Source: Metridium senile
Lineage: Eukaryota; Cnidaria; Anthozoa; Actiniaria; Metridiidae
Length of the DNA: 64,000 nucleotides
Assembly: GCA_949775045.1 (NCBI GenBank)
Contig: OX459105.1
Location: 507,638 to 571,637, forward strand
Direction of reading: 5' to 3'
Below are positions 50,149-62,448 of the stretch, one piece after another. Position 1 is the first letter of the stretch; each line of letters begins with the position of its first letter. Made by a program: the position numbers and the translations under genes. Below the pieces are notes generated by a model. The model searched no databases. It was not told where the DNA came from and saw nothing but the letters and a program-made list of their open reading frames with translations.

Positions 50149-50343
50149 TTAGTAATAGATATAACCCAATTCATCCTTGAACGATGGCTTGTATTTCTGC
50201 ATATATCCAGGATGGTCATCTTTGTGTTTTCCCCTCTTGTTTATGAACCATTTTGTGAACTGCTGCGTCACAAGAGCAACATTTGAAGCTGCGAAACACG
50301 TCATCCCTGCGACAACTACCAGGATCTCGATGAATAAAACCAT
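50149..50343 (-). CDS. Candidate 64-aa single-pass membrane protein
   Basis: ATG in ATCAAGATGG context. A hydrophobic N-terminus (FIEILVVVAGMTCFAASNVA, residues ~4-23) is followed by a basic, tyrosine-rich tail (KWFINKRGKHKDDH ... YKPSFKDELGYIYY). Length, composition and a clean intronless frame suggest a real small membrane or mitochondrial protein. I recognise no named family. Upstream on its strand (50344-50540) is non-repetitive and could be a promoter. Confidence 0.4.
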   Translation of the reverse strand: MVLFIEILVVVAGMTCFAASNVALVTQQFTKWFINKRGKHKDDHPGYMQKYKPSFKDELGYIYY

Positions 50344-50449
50344 CTTGATTCAATTCTGGGACCTTTTTGATAGCTTTTCGGCGTGATATCTTTACGAAAT
50401 GTGATTATTTTCTTTCCTCTAAAACGGTAGTCCAATCCTGTCGAAAGAT

Positions 50450-50690
50450 ATATTTGAGAACAGTTGGGATAATCCCGCTTCTGCGAGGTCTACTGGTTGG
50501 CATGGTAATTTAGTCATCATGTGACCAATGTCACAGAGAGTTGCACGGAAAAACGATTTTATTTTTCACCTGATGACAGTATTATCTTTCTGGGATAATC
50601 CCGCTTTTGTGAACCATCATGGTTGGCATGGCAATTTAGTTATCATGTGACCAATGTCACACAGAGTTGCACGGAAAAACGATTTTAATT
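50450..50690. repeat. Direct duplication, ~128-bp spacing
   Basis: GGGATAATCCCGCTT, GGTTGGCATGG and AATTTAGT(C/T)ATCATGTGACCAATGTCAC followed by GAGTTGCACGGAAAAACGAT occur twice (about 50466-50556 and 50591-50685). Confidence 0.85.
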
Positions 50691-50711
50691 TATATCGCAG
50701 ACGATAAATAA

Positions 50712-50893
50712 TAGACTGCGAACAGTCCCGTCTTTTCCCTCCAGATTCCGAGGAAAACGAGAGAAAAATGAGCATTTAAATAAAACACGGACGAGCGGAG
50801 ATTGGGGAACTCGCCCCAAGCCCCGCTCGGTCGTTTTATTAAAGTTAAAATTTACTGAATCCGGAGGGAAAAGTAGGGACTGCTCGCAGTCTA
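50712..50893. mobile_element. MITE family 1, copy 2 (inverted relative to copy 1)
   Basis: 182 bp with TAGACTGCGAACAGTCCC and GGGACTGCTCGCAGTCTA termini and TTTTCCCTCC blocks; matches 5856-6060 in reverse orientation. Confidence 0.8.
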
Positions 50894-51019
50894 AATAAAT
50901 CAAAATATTCTTTCGTTTACAAACAATACTTTGATCGAATTTTTACTCAGAATACCGAGTGAATGTTTTTTTAAAAGTTTTGGAATTATCGGTATATATA
51001 CACAATTTTAAACAAAAAG

Positions 51020-51250
51020 CCCTTTTTGAAATAGATGTATGTTTATAATTCCTATCTATCTTGGCCGGAATGACTGTCCTAGATATCGCCTTGGACAACC
51101 TTTTTGAAATAGGTGTATGCCTATAATTCCTTTCCATCTTGGAATGACCTATCACCTTGGACAACCTTTTTGAAATAGGTGTATGCCTATAATGCCTTTC
51201 CATCTTAGAATCACATATTGCCTTGGACAACCTTTTTGAAATAGGTTTAG
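51020..51250. repeat. 66-bp minisatellite array, locus E
   Basis: About 3.5 copies, opposite orientation to loci B-D and the same as locus A. One unit carries an 11-bp insertion near 51076. Confidence 0.9.
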
Positions 51251-52082
51251 ATTGTGGCACAGGGAGCCCAATGCGTTGCCAAATGAATTATGTGGATAGG
51301 ATCAGCTGTTGCAGTCGTCACAGCAAGAAAAGCGCAGCATTATTGTTATTTGTACTGACTTTAATTTCATGAAATAATAAACTGTTGTCAACCAATTCGG
51401 TCAATATCTTTAACAATGCGGGAAACACAGCTGCTCGAGTACGCACGAAGAATATCAACACAAACTGTTTTATTATTACAGCGCAAACTTTATATCTAGA
51501 GGAGAGGAACGGATCAAGGAGGAGGGAGAAACAACAAAAATAAACAGGGAGGAGGGAGAAAAAGAGGTAAAAATTGAGGGAGGATGGAGAATCAAAATAT
51601 AAAGGGAGGAGGGAGAAGGTCGATTTTACCTAATTAATAGGACCTTTGCAGGACTTTGTCACTTGCCTAGATATCGCACATGAACCGGATTTTGTAGGAC
51701 AAAGATGCCTGCGGGGTAAAAAAAATTACAACACGAAAAACAAAACACTTCATCTTTGCATGAGATAATTTATTCTTTAGTTTGACGTTTCCAATTCAAT
51801 CTAATACTTAAAACTCTTCCTCTATAAACCTGTCGTCCGTCTTACCCCCCCGTCTTACCCCATAAAAAGTTAGCGTTTAACTTTTTTATGATTTTCTTTT
51901 CCTCTCGGCTTTTGTGAGCATCAAGCAAGATAGCGAATTTTCAAGGTTAGTAATCGGTGTAACTTTTAGTTTAACCAGTTAAATTAGGGAGGAGGGAGAA
52001 AAATGGTATAAAATTTGGGAGGAAGGCTACTTTAATCCCTGTTCCTCTCCCCTCTATATCCGTGAAATAGAATCAAATTGCT
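51251..52082. other. Intergenic DNA with a duplicated segment
   Basis: Repeated GGGAGGAGGGAGAA motifs at 51510-51620 and 51985-52030. The segment 51790-51960 (TTCAATCTAATACTTAAAAC ... GCAAGATAGCGA) is duplicated directly at 52843-53010. No exon seen. Confidence 0.55.
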
Positions 52083-52692
52083 ACTGTGGAATAGAGCGCA
52101 AACACTATATCAATGAAATAAAATAAAATTGCTACTGTGGAATAGAGCGCAAACACTATATCCATGAAATAGAATCAAATTGCTACTGTGCAATAGAGCG
52201 CAAACACTATATCCATGAAATAGAATCAAATTGCTACTGTGGAATAGAGCGCAAACACTATATCCATGAAATAGAATCAAATTGCTACTGTGGAATAGAG
52301 CGCAAACACTATATCCATGAAATAGAATCAAATTGCTACTGTGGAATAGAGCGCAAACACTATATCCATGAAATAGAATCAAATTGCTATTGTGGAATCG
52401 AGCGCAAACACTATATCCATGAAATAGAATCAAACTGCTACTGTGGAATAGAGCGCAAACACTTTATCCATGAAATAGAATCAAATTGCTACTGTGGAAT
52501 AGAGTGGAAACACTTTATCCATGAAATAGAAACAAATTTCTACTGTTGAATAGAGCACAAACACTATATCCACGAAATAGAATCAAAGTGCTACTGTGGA
52601 ATAGAGTGCAAACACTATATCCATGAAATAGAATCAAACTGCTACTGTGGAATAGAGCGCAAACACTTTATCCATGAAATAGAATCAATTTA
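52083..52692. repeat. 51-bp minisatellite array 1
   Basis: About 12 copies of a 51-bp unit (AATTGCTACTGTGGAATAGA, GCGCAAACACTATATCCATG, AAATAGAATC). 51 is a multiple of 3, so the minus strand reads a 17-residue repeat (MILFHGYSVCALFHSSN); this is not taken as a gene. Confidence 0.95.
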
Positions 52693-53729
52693 AAGCTGTC
52701 TCGCGGGGAAAATAAATTCACCCTCATCTAACCCTATTTTGTGTGTCTCCTTTGTGATAATTTTGTGGTGTGCACCCCCTTATCAAGTGACCTGCACCAC
52801 CCCTCCCTGAAGAAAAGAGAAATCCTGGATCCGCCCCTGCAATTCAATCTAATACTTAAAATTCTTCCTCTATAAACCTGTCGTCCGTCTTACCTCCTTG
52901 AAATGTTGTTTTTTACATTAAAAGTTAACGTTTTTTTATGGTTTTATTTTCCTCTGTCTTTTGTGAACATCACGCAAGATAGCGACTTTTCAAGGTTATA
53001 GCAATCGGGGTAACTTAGTTTTTCCTGTTTCAAGACTTCTTGGTACATAACATTTCATGATGTACATTTTTCGATGTTTTTCTGTATCATAAAGAGAATG
53101 GAGCCTGAACTTCACACCAAGTAAAGACTAAACAAATTGTCAAATGTTTTTATTTCAAACTGATATGAAGAGCAACCTCCACACAGCCAAATATTCAACT
53201 AATTTGAAGTGCAAAATTTATGTATTTATTATAATGATTTGTAAAAGAACAACACACACATAATAGATTAACTTTTAAATCATGAAAATATAGCTTTACT
53301 CTTTAAAGATTAGAAGATTGTATGATTTTAATGTACTTATATTGGTTTTGCAATATTCAGCTGCAAAAGTGTACAATTTCAAGTCGCACCAAATCTTGTA
53401 AGTATTATTGTTGATTTTTGCCTTTATTTCGTGTAGTTTTACAATGTATTTCATTTATTTGTATTTGTTATCTGTTGAAGTAAATGGTAAAGTTAAAGGA
53501 CCTTATTTTGAGGCCTCGTCTACACGAATCCAATTGGGCTGAAACCGCATAGAAATATTTGCGTCCACACGAATCCGCGTATCCGGAGGATTCAAGTAAA
53601 AGTATGCGGTTTCGGTGACCGGATTCACTGGATTCGTGTGGACGATAGGCCGATTCGCATCAAAAAGTATGCGGTTTCAAAAGTATCCGGATCCGTGTAG
53701 ACGGGGTCTTAGTTAGTGGTTACATGCTC
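52693..53729. other. Spacer between inverted 51-bp arrays
   Basis: Contains the second copy of the ~170-bp direct duplication (52843-53010), AT-rich DNA, and a MITE at 53510-53706. No exon seen. Confidence 0.6.
53510..53706. mobile_element. MITE with CGTCTACACG termini
   Basis: Left GAGGCCTCGTCTACACGAAT, right GGATCCGTGTAGACGGGGTC; internal inverted copies of CCACACGAATCC and ATGCGGTTTC. GC-rich in an AT-rich setting. No clear target duplication. Confidence 0.75.
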
Positions 53730-55905
53730 TATTCCAAAGTAGCAACTGAATTTGATTTTATTGATATAGTGTTTTTGCTCATCCCAAAGTAGCAATTTGA
53801 TTGTATTTCATATAGACATATTGTTTGCGCTCTATTCCACAGTAGAAAGTTTATTTAATGGATATAGTGTTTGCGCTTTATTCCAAAGTAGCAATTTAAT
53901 TTAATTTAATGGATATAGTGTTTGCGCTCTATGCCACAGTAGCAATTTGATTCTATTTCATGGACTTATTGTTTGCGCTCGATTCCACAGTAGCAATTTG
54001 ATTCTATTTCATGGATGTAGTGTTTGCGCTCTATGCCACAGTAGCAATTTGATTCTATTTCATGGACTTATTGTTTGCGCTCGATTCCACAGTAGCAATT
54101 TGATTCTATTTCATGGATGTAGTGTTTGCGCTCTTTGACACAGTAGCAATTTGATTCTATTTCATGGATGTAGTGTTTGCGCTCTATTCCACAGTAGCAA
54201 TTTGATTCTATTTCATGGACATATTGTTTGCGCTCTATTCCACAGTAGCAATTTGATTCTATTTCATGGATATAGTGTTTGCGCTCTTTGACACAGTAGC
54301 AATTTGATTCTATTTCATGGATATAGTGTTTGCGCTCTATTCCACAGTAGCAATTTGATTCTATTTCATGGACATATTGTTTGCGCTCTATGCCACAGTA
54401 GCAATTTGATTCTATTTCATGGACATATTGTTTGCGCTCTATTCCACAGTAGCAATTTGATTCTATTTCATGGACATATTGTTTGCGCTCTATGCCACAG
54501 TAGCAATTTGATTCTATTTCATGGACATATTGTTTGCGCTCTATTCCACAGTAGCAATTTGATTCTATTTCATGGACATATTGTTTGCGCTCTATTCCAC
54601 AGTAGCAATTTGATTCTATTTCATGGATATAGTGTTTGCGCTCTTTGACACAGTAGCAATTTGATTCTATTTCATGGATATAGTGTTTGCGCTCTATTCC
54701 ACAGTAGCAATTTGATTCTATTTCATGGACATATTGTTTGCGCTCTATTCCACAGTAGCAATTTGATTCTATTTCATGGATATAGTGTTTGCGCTCTATT
54801 CCACAGTAGCAATTTGATTCTATTTCATGGACATATTGTTTGCGCTCTTTGACACAGTAGCAATTTGATTCTATTTCATGGATATAGTGTTTGCGCTCTA
54901 TTCCACAGTAGCAATTTGATTCTATTTCATGGACATATTGTTTGCGCTCTATTCCACAGTAGCAATTTGATTCTATTTCATGGATATAGTGTTTGCGCTC
55001 TATTCCACAGTAGCAATTTGATTCTATTTCATGGACATATTGTTTGCGCTCTTTGACACAGTAGCAATTTGATTCTATTTCATGGATGTAGTGTTTGCGC
55101 TCTATGCCACAGTAGCAATTTGATTCTATTTCATGGACTTATTGTTTGCGCTCGATTCCACAGTAGCAATTTGATTCTATTTCATGGACATATTGTTTGC
55201 GCTCTATGCCACAGTAGCAATTTGATTCTATTTCATGGACATATTGTTTGCGCTCTATTCCACAGTAGCAATTTGATTCTATTTCATGGATATAGTGTTT
55301 GCGCTCTTTGACACAGTAGCAATTTGATTCTATTTCATGGATATAGTGTTTGCGCTCTATTCCACAGTAGCAATTTGATTCTATTTCATGGACATATTGT
55401 TTGCGCTCTATTCCACAGTAGCAATTTGATTCTATTTCATGGATATAGTGTTTGCGCTCTATTCCACAGTAGCAATTTGATTCTATTTCATGGACATATT
55501 GTTTGCGCTCTTTGACACAGTAGCAATTTGATTCTATTTCATGGACATATTGTTTGCGCTCTATGCCACAGTAGTAATTTGATTCTATTTCATGGACATA
55601 TTGTTTGCGCTCTTTGACACAGTAGTAATTTGATTCTATTTCATGGACATATTGTTTGCGCTCTTTGACACAGTAGTAATTTGATTCTATTTCATGGACA
55701 TATTGTTTGCGCTCTTTGACACAGTAGTAATTTGATTCTATTTCATGGACATATTGTTTGCGCTCTTTGACACAGTAGCAATTTGATTCTATTTCATGGA
55801 CATATTGTTTGCGCTCTATGCCACAGTAGCAATTTGATTCTATTTCATGGACATATTGTTTGCGCTCTATTCCACAGTAGCAATTTGATTCTATTTGATT
55901 TCATG
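53730..55905. repeat. 51-bp minisatellite array 2
   Basis: About 42 copies in inverted orientation to array 1 (GATTCTATTTCATGGATATA, GTGTTTGCGCTCTATTCCAC, AGTAGCAATTT). Subtypes (TATAGTG / CATATTG / CTTATTG; ATTCCAC / ATGCCAC / TTGACAC) recur in blocks, e.g. 54295-54500 against 55315-55520, indicating multi-unit duplications of about 204 bp and longer. Confidence 0.95.
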
Positions 55906-56448
55906 AATTATGTTTGCTTTTCGTCGGTACTTTTAGGTAGATAAATTGGAGTAATCTATGTGTAAACAAGCGGTAGGTGTTCCTAAGAAAAGTTAGAATC
56001 AAAACACCTGCTAATACATCGTGTAAAGGAGTATTACTGACGTTTAGGACGGTAATTCTTGACTAGATGTATTTAGATAGGAAAAAGAAAAAAAAACAAG
56101 TTTATTATTGCGATATATCAGTTTTAGAGTTTAATTAATATAATTTTATTGTTATTCAGTGCTAATTAAACAAACAAATGATAATATCTCAAACTGTAGA
56201 TTTACAAAAGGCAAAGCAATTAGATGGCGTTAACAATGGGCTCTTTTCGCACTAGAGAACTATGGAAATGCAAATCGTTTCGACCCAAAAATCCTTCGTA
56301 AATTTTGTTCTTCTGATGTGATTTGAACAAAATAAATCACTTTTTTAACGTCTCAATCTTGTAGCCTACTGAAGACTCGCACTCACAACCTCTACTTTAA
56401 ATATTCCATCATACAATATCAGACGACTTTATATACGTCCCATATTTG
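55906..56448. other. Intergenic DNA without recognised feature
   Basis: AT-rich; no exon or array seen. Confidence 0.5.
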
Positions 56449-56930
56449 TCTGTGAAGATGATTTGTCCTTCATAAGACGATTTGTCCGATTTGTCTGTCA
56501 CAAGACGATTTGTCTGTCACAAGACGATTTGTCCGTCACTGACGATTTGTCCGTCACTGACGATTTGTCCGTCACAAGACGATTTGTCTGTCACAAGACG
56601 ATTTGTCCGTCACTGACGATTTGTCCGTCACTGACGATTTGTCCGTCACAAGACGATTTGTCCTTCACAAGACGATTTGTCCGTCACAAGACGATTTGTC
56701 CGTCACAAGACGATTTGTCCGTCACAAGACGATTTGTCCTTCACAAGACGATTTGTCCGTCACTGACGATTTGTCCGTCACAAGACGATTTGTCCTTCAC
56801 AAGACGATTTGTCCTTCACAAGACGATTTGTCCGTCACAAGACGATTTGTCCGTCACAAGACGATTTGTCCTTCACAAGACGATTTGTCTGTCACAAGAC
56901 GATTTGTCACAAGACGATTTGTCATCCGTC
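56449..56930. repeat. 18/19-bp tandem repeat (GACGATTTGTCCGTCACAA)
   Basis: About 26 copies; a shorter variant (GACGATTTGTCCGTCACT) and CTTCACAA / CTGTCACAA variants are interspersed. Arginine/serine-rich frames over it are artefacts. Confidence 0.95.
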
Positions 56931-57756
56931 TACTAGTGCGAAAACGTTATTCATAAATCCATTATTTTTCTTAAATGTTAAAAAACATTTTAATATATTA
57001 ATTACTGCTAAATTCGCTTTTTTTTGCTCTGTTTCGGCATATCCTCGTTTCAGAAACCGTTGACATCTAAATCTGTCATCTGTGAGAAACGTTTGATTTA
57101 CTGAAAGCTGTACAATTTATTTTGTAGTAAAATTACAATATAAGAATTCGGAATCTCCTAAAGAAATAGACAACGAGGCAGCGTGCTCTATCAGCGGGCA
57201 TTTTAAGAAGGCTCGAGAAGCGTTAGGAGAAGCACGACGCGTTTTGAGCCGGTCTTCATAAAGGAGCCGTCTCAACCACGACGCTTTGCGCGCCGTGTCG
57301 GCCATTTTCGTTGCCATCGAAAATACCCTTTCCATGATATAGTTCTAAAATCCATTGGAATATTGAACATCCTAACACATTCACAACCAAAAATTAATCT
57401 CATTGTTATTCCTTATCTATGATCTATTCGTTTTCTGAACCTATTTTTCATATTCTGTGGTTTTACAATGTATATTTTTAAGCTCTATTCGAGCGACTGA
57501 CCGGCTCTATAATTCGACAAAGCACTGCTGCCTCATTTTGTATTTCTTTTATAAAATATTCAGTTGTTAAATTCAAATTAATAGACGTTACGTGCGCGAT
57601 TTATATCAAATATTTTTAATTGCAGTTAGAAGTGTGCTTTTTTGTATTTAATTACGAAGATTAAAAGTAATTAAACAGTTTAATATATAAACAAACTATT
57701 TTTAACCAGGCATACATACTAATAATGTCACCTAGAAAGTATCGAAAGACTAGTCA
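56931..57756. other. Intergenic DNA with a GC-richer island
   Basis: 57180-57330 is CpG-rich against an AT-rich background and reads a short minus-strand frame (57117-57335, 72 codons) containing ATGGCCGACACGGCG. It could be a promoter or first exon of an unseen gene, or a repeat remnant; nothing decides. Confidence 0.35.
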
Positions 57757-58216
57757 TTAATCAAACAAAATAGAAATAGAAACTAACGAGTAAACTAGTA
57801 TAGGCTGCGTCGGTGTTTGATATAAACGATAGGTAATAGAATGAAATTTGTAACACCGTAAAAAATAGAAATAGAAACTAGCGAGTAAACTAGAATAGGC
57901 TGCGTCGGTGTTTGATATAAACGATAGGTAATAAAATGAAATTTGTAACACCGTAAAAAATAGAAATAGAAACTAGCGAGTAAACTAGTATAGGCTGCTT
58001 TGGTGTTTGATATAAACGATAGGTAATAGAATGGAATTTGTAACACCGTAAAAAATAGAAATAGAAACTAGCGAGTAAACTAGTATAGGCTGCTTTGGTG
58101 TTTGATATAAACGATAGGTAATATAATGAAATTTGTAGCACCGTAAAAAATAGAAATAGAAACTAGCGAGTAAACTAATATAGACTGTGTCGGTGTTTGA
58201 TATAAACGATAGGTAA
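57757..58216. repeat. 95-bp satellite array 1a
   Basis: About 4.8 copies of a 95-bp unit (AAAATAGAAATAGAAACTAG, CGAGTAAACTAGTATAGGCT, TCGGTGTTTGATATAAACGA, TAGGTAATAGAATGAAATTT). It is interrupted by the LTR-like insertion at 58217 and resumes at 58874. Confidence 0.95.
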
Positions 58217-58869
58217 TGTAAACTGGTTATTTCGTTATAACCTGGGGTTGACTAGCAGAAAGGGTAGAACGGCACTGCAAGACCAAGTATCAGGGCAAAA
58301 CTGTTTATTATGGATCGTAGTATGATACAAGTTGTTGTGCTTCTAAGCTGGACTTCTATGATTGCTCTACTGACTAAAACTAACTGAACTAGAGTCTTTA
58401 TACTTAATTATTATTCACAGCTGCTCTACAAATGAGAATGAGTAAGACTACATTTGCATCAACTAGGCGTATTGACTTTTAAGTATGAAAACTGAAGTTA
58501 TATAAGTTCCTTATTATAATTCGTTGTATTATTCGCTATAGTGATTCGTTGGTGTTATAAGATAACATTTATGATATTTTCTAGATGTAGTTTCGTAAAA
58601 CTATAAAGTTAAAGCTAATGGAAATATCGTAAATGTTATGCTCATTATATTAGATAAATAATACGTGTCCTTTAGAAAGAGTACTAGTGCGCAGGATCCC
58701 ATTAGTTTCTCAACTAATGAAATATGTTCCTGGTATCCTGTATTTGTTTTGTACTTTTACCAATAAGCTATTGAACAAACATTAGAAATCACTGTTGACA
58801 CAGTAATTTGGACTAAGGTTGTCAAGACAACTAAGGATAACTTGTACACTGGAATATAGCACTGTTACA
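58217..58869. mobile_element. Solo-LTR-like insertion with 4-bp target duplication
   Basis: 653 bp beginning TGTAAACTGG and ending ACTGTTACA: TG...CA termini with a 5-bp TGTAA/TTACA inverted tip. GTAA flanks both sides (58213-58216 and 58870-58873). Removing it plus one GTAA rejoins GATAGGTAA to TAAAATGAAATTTG, an exact 95-bp satellite junction. No ORF. Size, termini and TSD fit a solo LTR; a non-autonomous DNA transposon is the alternative. Confidence 0.7.
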
Positions 58870-58873
58870 GTAA

Positions 58874-59330
58874 TAAAATGAAATTTGTAACACCGTAAAA
58901 AATGAAAATAGAAACTAGCGAGTAAACTAGTATAGGCTGCGTCGGTGTTTGATATAAACGATAGGTAATAGAATGAAATTTGTAACACCGTAAAAAATAG
59001 AAATAGAAACTAGCGAGTAAACTAGTATAGGCTGCGTCGGTGTTTGATATAAACGATAGGTAATAGAATGAAATTTGTAACACCGTAAAAAATAGAAATA
59101 GAAACTAGCGAGTAAACTAGTATAGGCTGCTTTGGTGTTTGATATAAACGATAGGTAATAGAATGGAATTTGTAACACCGTAAAAAATAGAAATAGAAAC
59201 TAGCGAGTAAACTAGTATAGGCTGCGTCGGTGTTTGATATAAACGATGGGTAATATAATGAAATTTGTAACACCGTAAAAATGTTAAGTCAACAATTTTT
59301 TTATGGTATTACAAATTTCATTATATTACC
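58874..59330. repeat. 95-bp satellite array 1b with terminal hairpin
   Basis: About 4.3 further copies, then a hairpin: GGTAATATAATGAAATTTGT ... TAAAAATGTTAAGTCAAC and back through ATTACAAATTTCATTATATT and ACC (about 59247-59331). Confidence 0.9.
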
Positions 59331-60359
59331 TATCAATTAAAAAAAAAATAAGTTTGCGCGAAATTAGTTTCTTAATGTGTTCTTAACCTGAGTTCAATTT
59401 GAACAAATTTTTCATTCAAGGTATGATAATTGTACAATCCACAGGGAATTTAAAACAAATAAATCATATTGATCACTTTATCTCTCAAGTAATCTCCCAG
59501 GAAACTCATAGATAATAATTCTATTCAGTGATAATTATTACATTATAAGAAATAAAAAGTACAAATTACAAAAACTAAAATTTACAAAACTAAAAATTTG
59601 GATCACCCAAAAGGGAAAGCGCGAACGGGACTCTAAGTCCCATGCGTCTCCCGCCTTAAATAATACGTGTATTTGAACTCACTGCTTCATTTTCAGGTTT
59701 TAAAGCAGTAGAAAGTTCAGAAAATAATAACATGAAAAAAGTCAAGTGTTCACGGTTCGAGTATCCTCACTGTAAAAGTGGGTTATATACGTCACTATGA
59801 CAACGGGCGCACTCTAAATTCCTATTGGTCCAAAATGCCCTCGACAAGAGGACTGGATACGGTGTAACAAAATTGGTCTTTTCCAAAACAAGTAAAGGAC
59901 TGGGTAATAGTTTCCCTAATTAATGTAATTAAGAAATGAACCTCATAATATAAAAGAGCAGATCAAGATATGTAAGATTCCTGAGATTTGGTGCTTTTGG
60001 TTGGATATTGAGTGAGTTATAGCCTATCAAAACTGCCCAAAATTACAGGCATCCTTCCAAACCATTTCCTTCTATTTTTAGGCATTTTTATGAGGCTGTA
60101 TCTTGGTCAGAATATAAACAAATGCAATCTTACATATCTCATTTCTTGATTACACCAATTAGGGAAATTGGTACCCAGTCCTTTACTCGTTATGGAAAAG
60201 GCCAATTATAGTTACTATGGTAACAAAATAGTTTATCGGTTTCTGATTGGTTGAAAGTATAGTGTGTTGTTCTTGTCGCGAGTGCTGTAATTACAAATGT
60301 TGATTTGAAAATGGGTTTTTAATTGTTTCATTTGCAGCTCGTTCACTTAGAGTGTCAAC
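59331..60359. promoter_or_regulatory. Upstream region of the lipase gene
   Basis: Contains AT-rich DNA, a GC-richer GGGAAAGCGCGAACGGGA segment near 59615, and a MITE at 59871-60207. The last 150 bp before the ATG at 60360 are non-repetitive and are the best candidate for promoter plus 5' UTR. Confidence 0.45.
59871..60207. mobile_element. MITE in the lipase upstream region
   Basis: AATTGGTCTTTTCCAAAACA ... GTAAAGGACTGGG and CCCAGTCCTTTACTCG ... GGAAAAGGCCAATT are ~70-bp inverted ends; CTTACATATCTCATTTCTTG pairs with the AAGATATGTAAG region. Confidence 0.7.
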
Positions 60360-62416
60360 ATGGTATTTTATCTTCTATGGGGGATATTAGCCCTGATCTC
60401 TGCAAACGCAGGTAAATATAAAAATGAAAAGATAGAAATAGAAACTAGCGAGTAAACTAGTATAGGTTGCGTCGGTGTTTGATATAAACGATAGGTAATA
60501 GAATGAAATTTGTAACACCGTAAAAAATAGAAATAGAAACTAGCGAGTAAACTAGTATAGGTTGCGTCGGTGTTTGATATAAACGATAGGTAATAGAATG
60601 AAATTTGTAACACCGTAAAAAATAGAAATAGAAACTAGCGAGTAAACTAGTATAGGCTGCGTCGGTGTTTGATATAAACGATATAGGTAATAGAATGAAA
60701 TTTGTAACACCATAAAAAATGTTGACTTAACTTTACTGACGTTTCGAACTTTACCGACGACGAAGGGCTAAAGCTCGAAACGTCAGTAAAGTTAAGTCAA
60801 CATTTTTTATGGTGTTACAAATTTCATTCTATTACCTATGGTTTATAATTAGATTGAAAATACCCTAGAACTCGACTTAAAACAATTATACTTTCAAGAT
60901 GAATACTATACTATGCTTTTACACGTCGTCACCTCCACAAACGTATATAACATAACATCAACATCAACATAAATCTATTTTATTAATTTTTTTACTTTAG
61001 TCAATTTTGTGCTTCTTCTTTATAAATCCTACATTTGTAGAGCAAGGGGTAAGGGTTGTCAGCTGAGTTTAATGGTTTCAAGGCATATATCTCCAATATT
61101 ATGAGAAAATTTAATACACTTTCGCTGTAAAAAAGTATAAGAAGCATTCCCACCTGACAAAATATACAAACTTAAGAAAAGCATTAGATATTATTTAAAT
61201 AGTAAATTATCATAAAAAATTATAATTACAAATTATCATTATTTGTACTGTACATTGTAACAACTATTCCCATTATTGTGAAAAAGTTAAATGTAAATAA
61301 CATTAACTATATTGTCTTCTCGTGTGTCGATGTAACGTTTCTTTTTTTAAATGAATATCGTACAAACATTTACTAGATTAAGCTTGTTCTTGTTTTTCTC
61401 AGACGCTGCGCAGGTTTGCTATGGCAAATATGGCTGCTTCAATGATAATGCACCATTCAATCGTGTCGGTATCCCTTTCCCCCAGCCCCCATCGGAGGTG
61501 GGAACAGAGTATCACGTGTTCAGAAAAGGTCAAAGTGAAGCCATCATCGATGACAGTGACGTCACTAAGCTCCAGGCCTCCGGCTATGACGGTTCAAAAA
61601 AGACGGTGGTTATTATTCATGGGTGGACTGGTAAGTAGTTGGAAACGTCACGAGGACGGTAGACCCAAATGGGTCGTTACGTATCAGGTGATCTCGCGTC
61701 GAAGCGCGCAAAGGATTGTTTGTCAAAACGAACAGTTCCAAAATGGCGACTCGAGACAACAAAGATTTCGGTTACTTTTTAGGTATTTGCGTTTTGTTTT
61801 TATTCTTTTTTATCGCTGATAGAGCAGCAGAGAGCTTTTGTTGTCTAAGTTATATAGAATTGTTTTTGTAAAGTTATGTTAAGGACGTATTTATAGAGGG
61901 TTAACACGGGAAGAACTCTCTCGCACGACGCCATCTTGGAACTGTTGCGACAAAAATTCTTCCGATTGGCTTATATATAATTAGCCGGAACTGCGCGCGC
62001 GAAATCACCTACGCGAAATCTGGCTACGTATAGAAATACAGTTGATTTTAAACGTTTTATCGATGAATTAGTGAGAAAAGCCAGAAGGCCGTATTAAAAA
62101 AACATCAATCATATTCACGATCACACAAGCATACCGTCAATGTCATCAAGGTTGTCCGTGTAAAATAGAGATAAACAATACAACTAGTGCATGAAACGTG
62201 ATTCTTTTGTTACCTGTTTTCAGCACTTGAAATTTCAATTGTTTACGGTATAATGAGTAACAGTGAACACGGAATAAGAATTATGAAATCTGTGTTCACA
62301 ATTAATGCTAGTGTCGAACGAGAAGTAAAGAATAGTATTTTACTTCGGGAGTCTCTTCAGCCGTAGCTGATCTTCCAGAGAGCCGACGGTGCGCTCATTT
62401 TACTTCCCCCTCTCAA

Positions 62417-62448
<32 letters not shown>

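Noticed and set aside
54304..55515. Repeated 17-residue MILFHGYSVCALFHSSN frames
   Set aside because: 51-bp minisatellite artefact; frames break wherever the TTGACAC subtype occurs.
52083..55905. Regular direct repeats resembling a CRISPR array
   Set aside because: Units are contiguous with no unique spacers, and the DNA is animal; these are minisatellites. The same applies to 56449-56930.
57117..57335. 72-codon minus-strand frame in a CpG-richer patch
   Set aside because: No recognisable domain and no supporting neighbour exon; kept only as a note in the intergenic entry.
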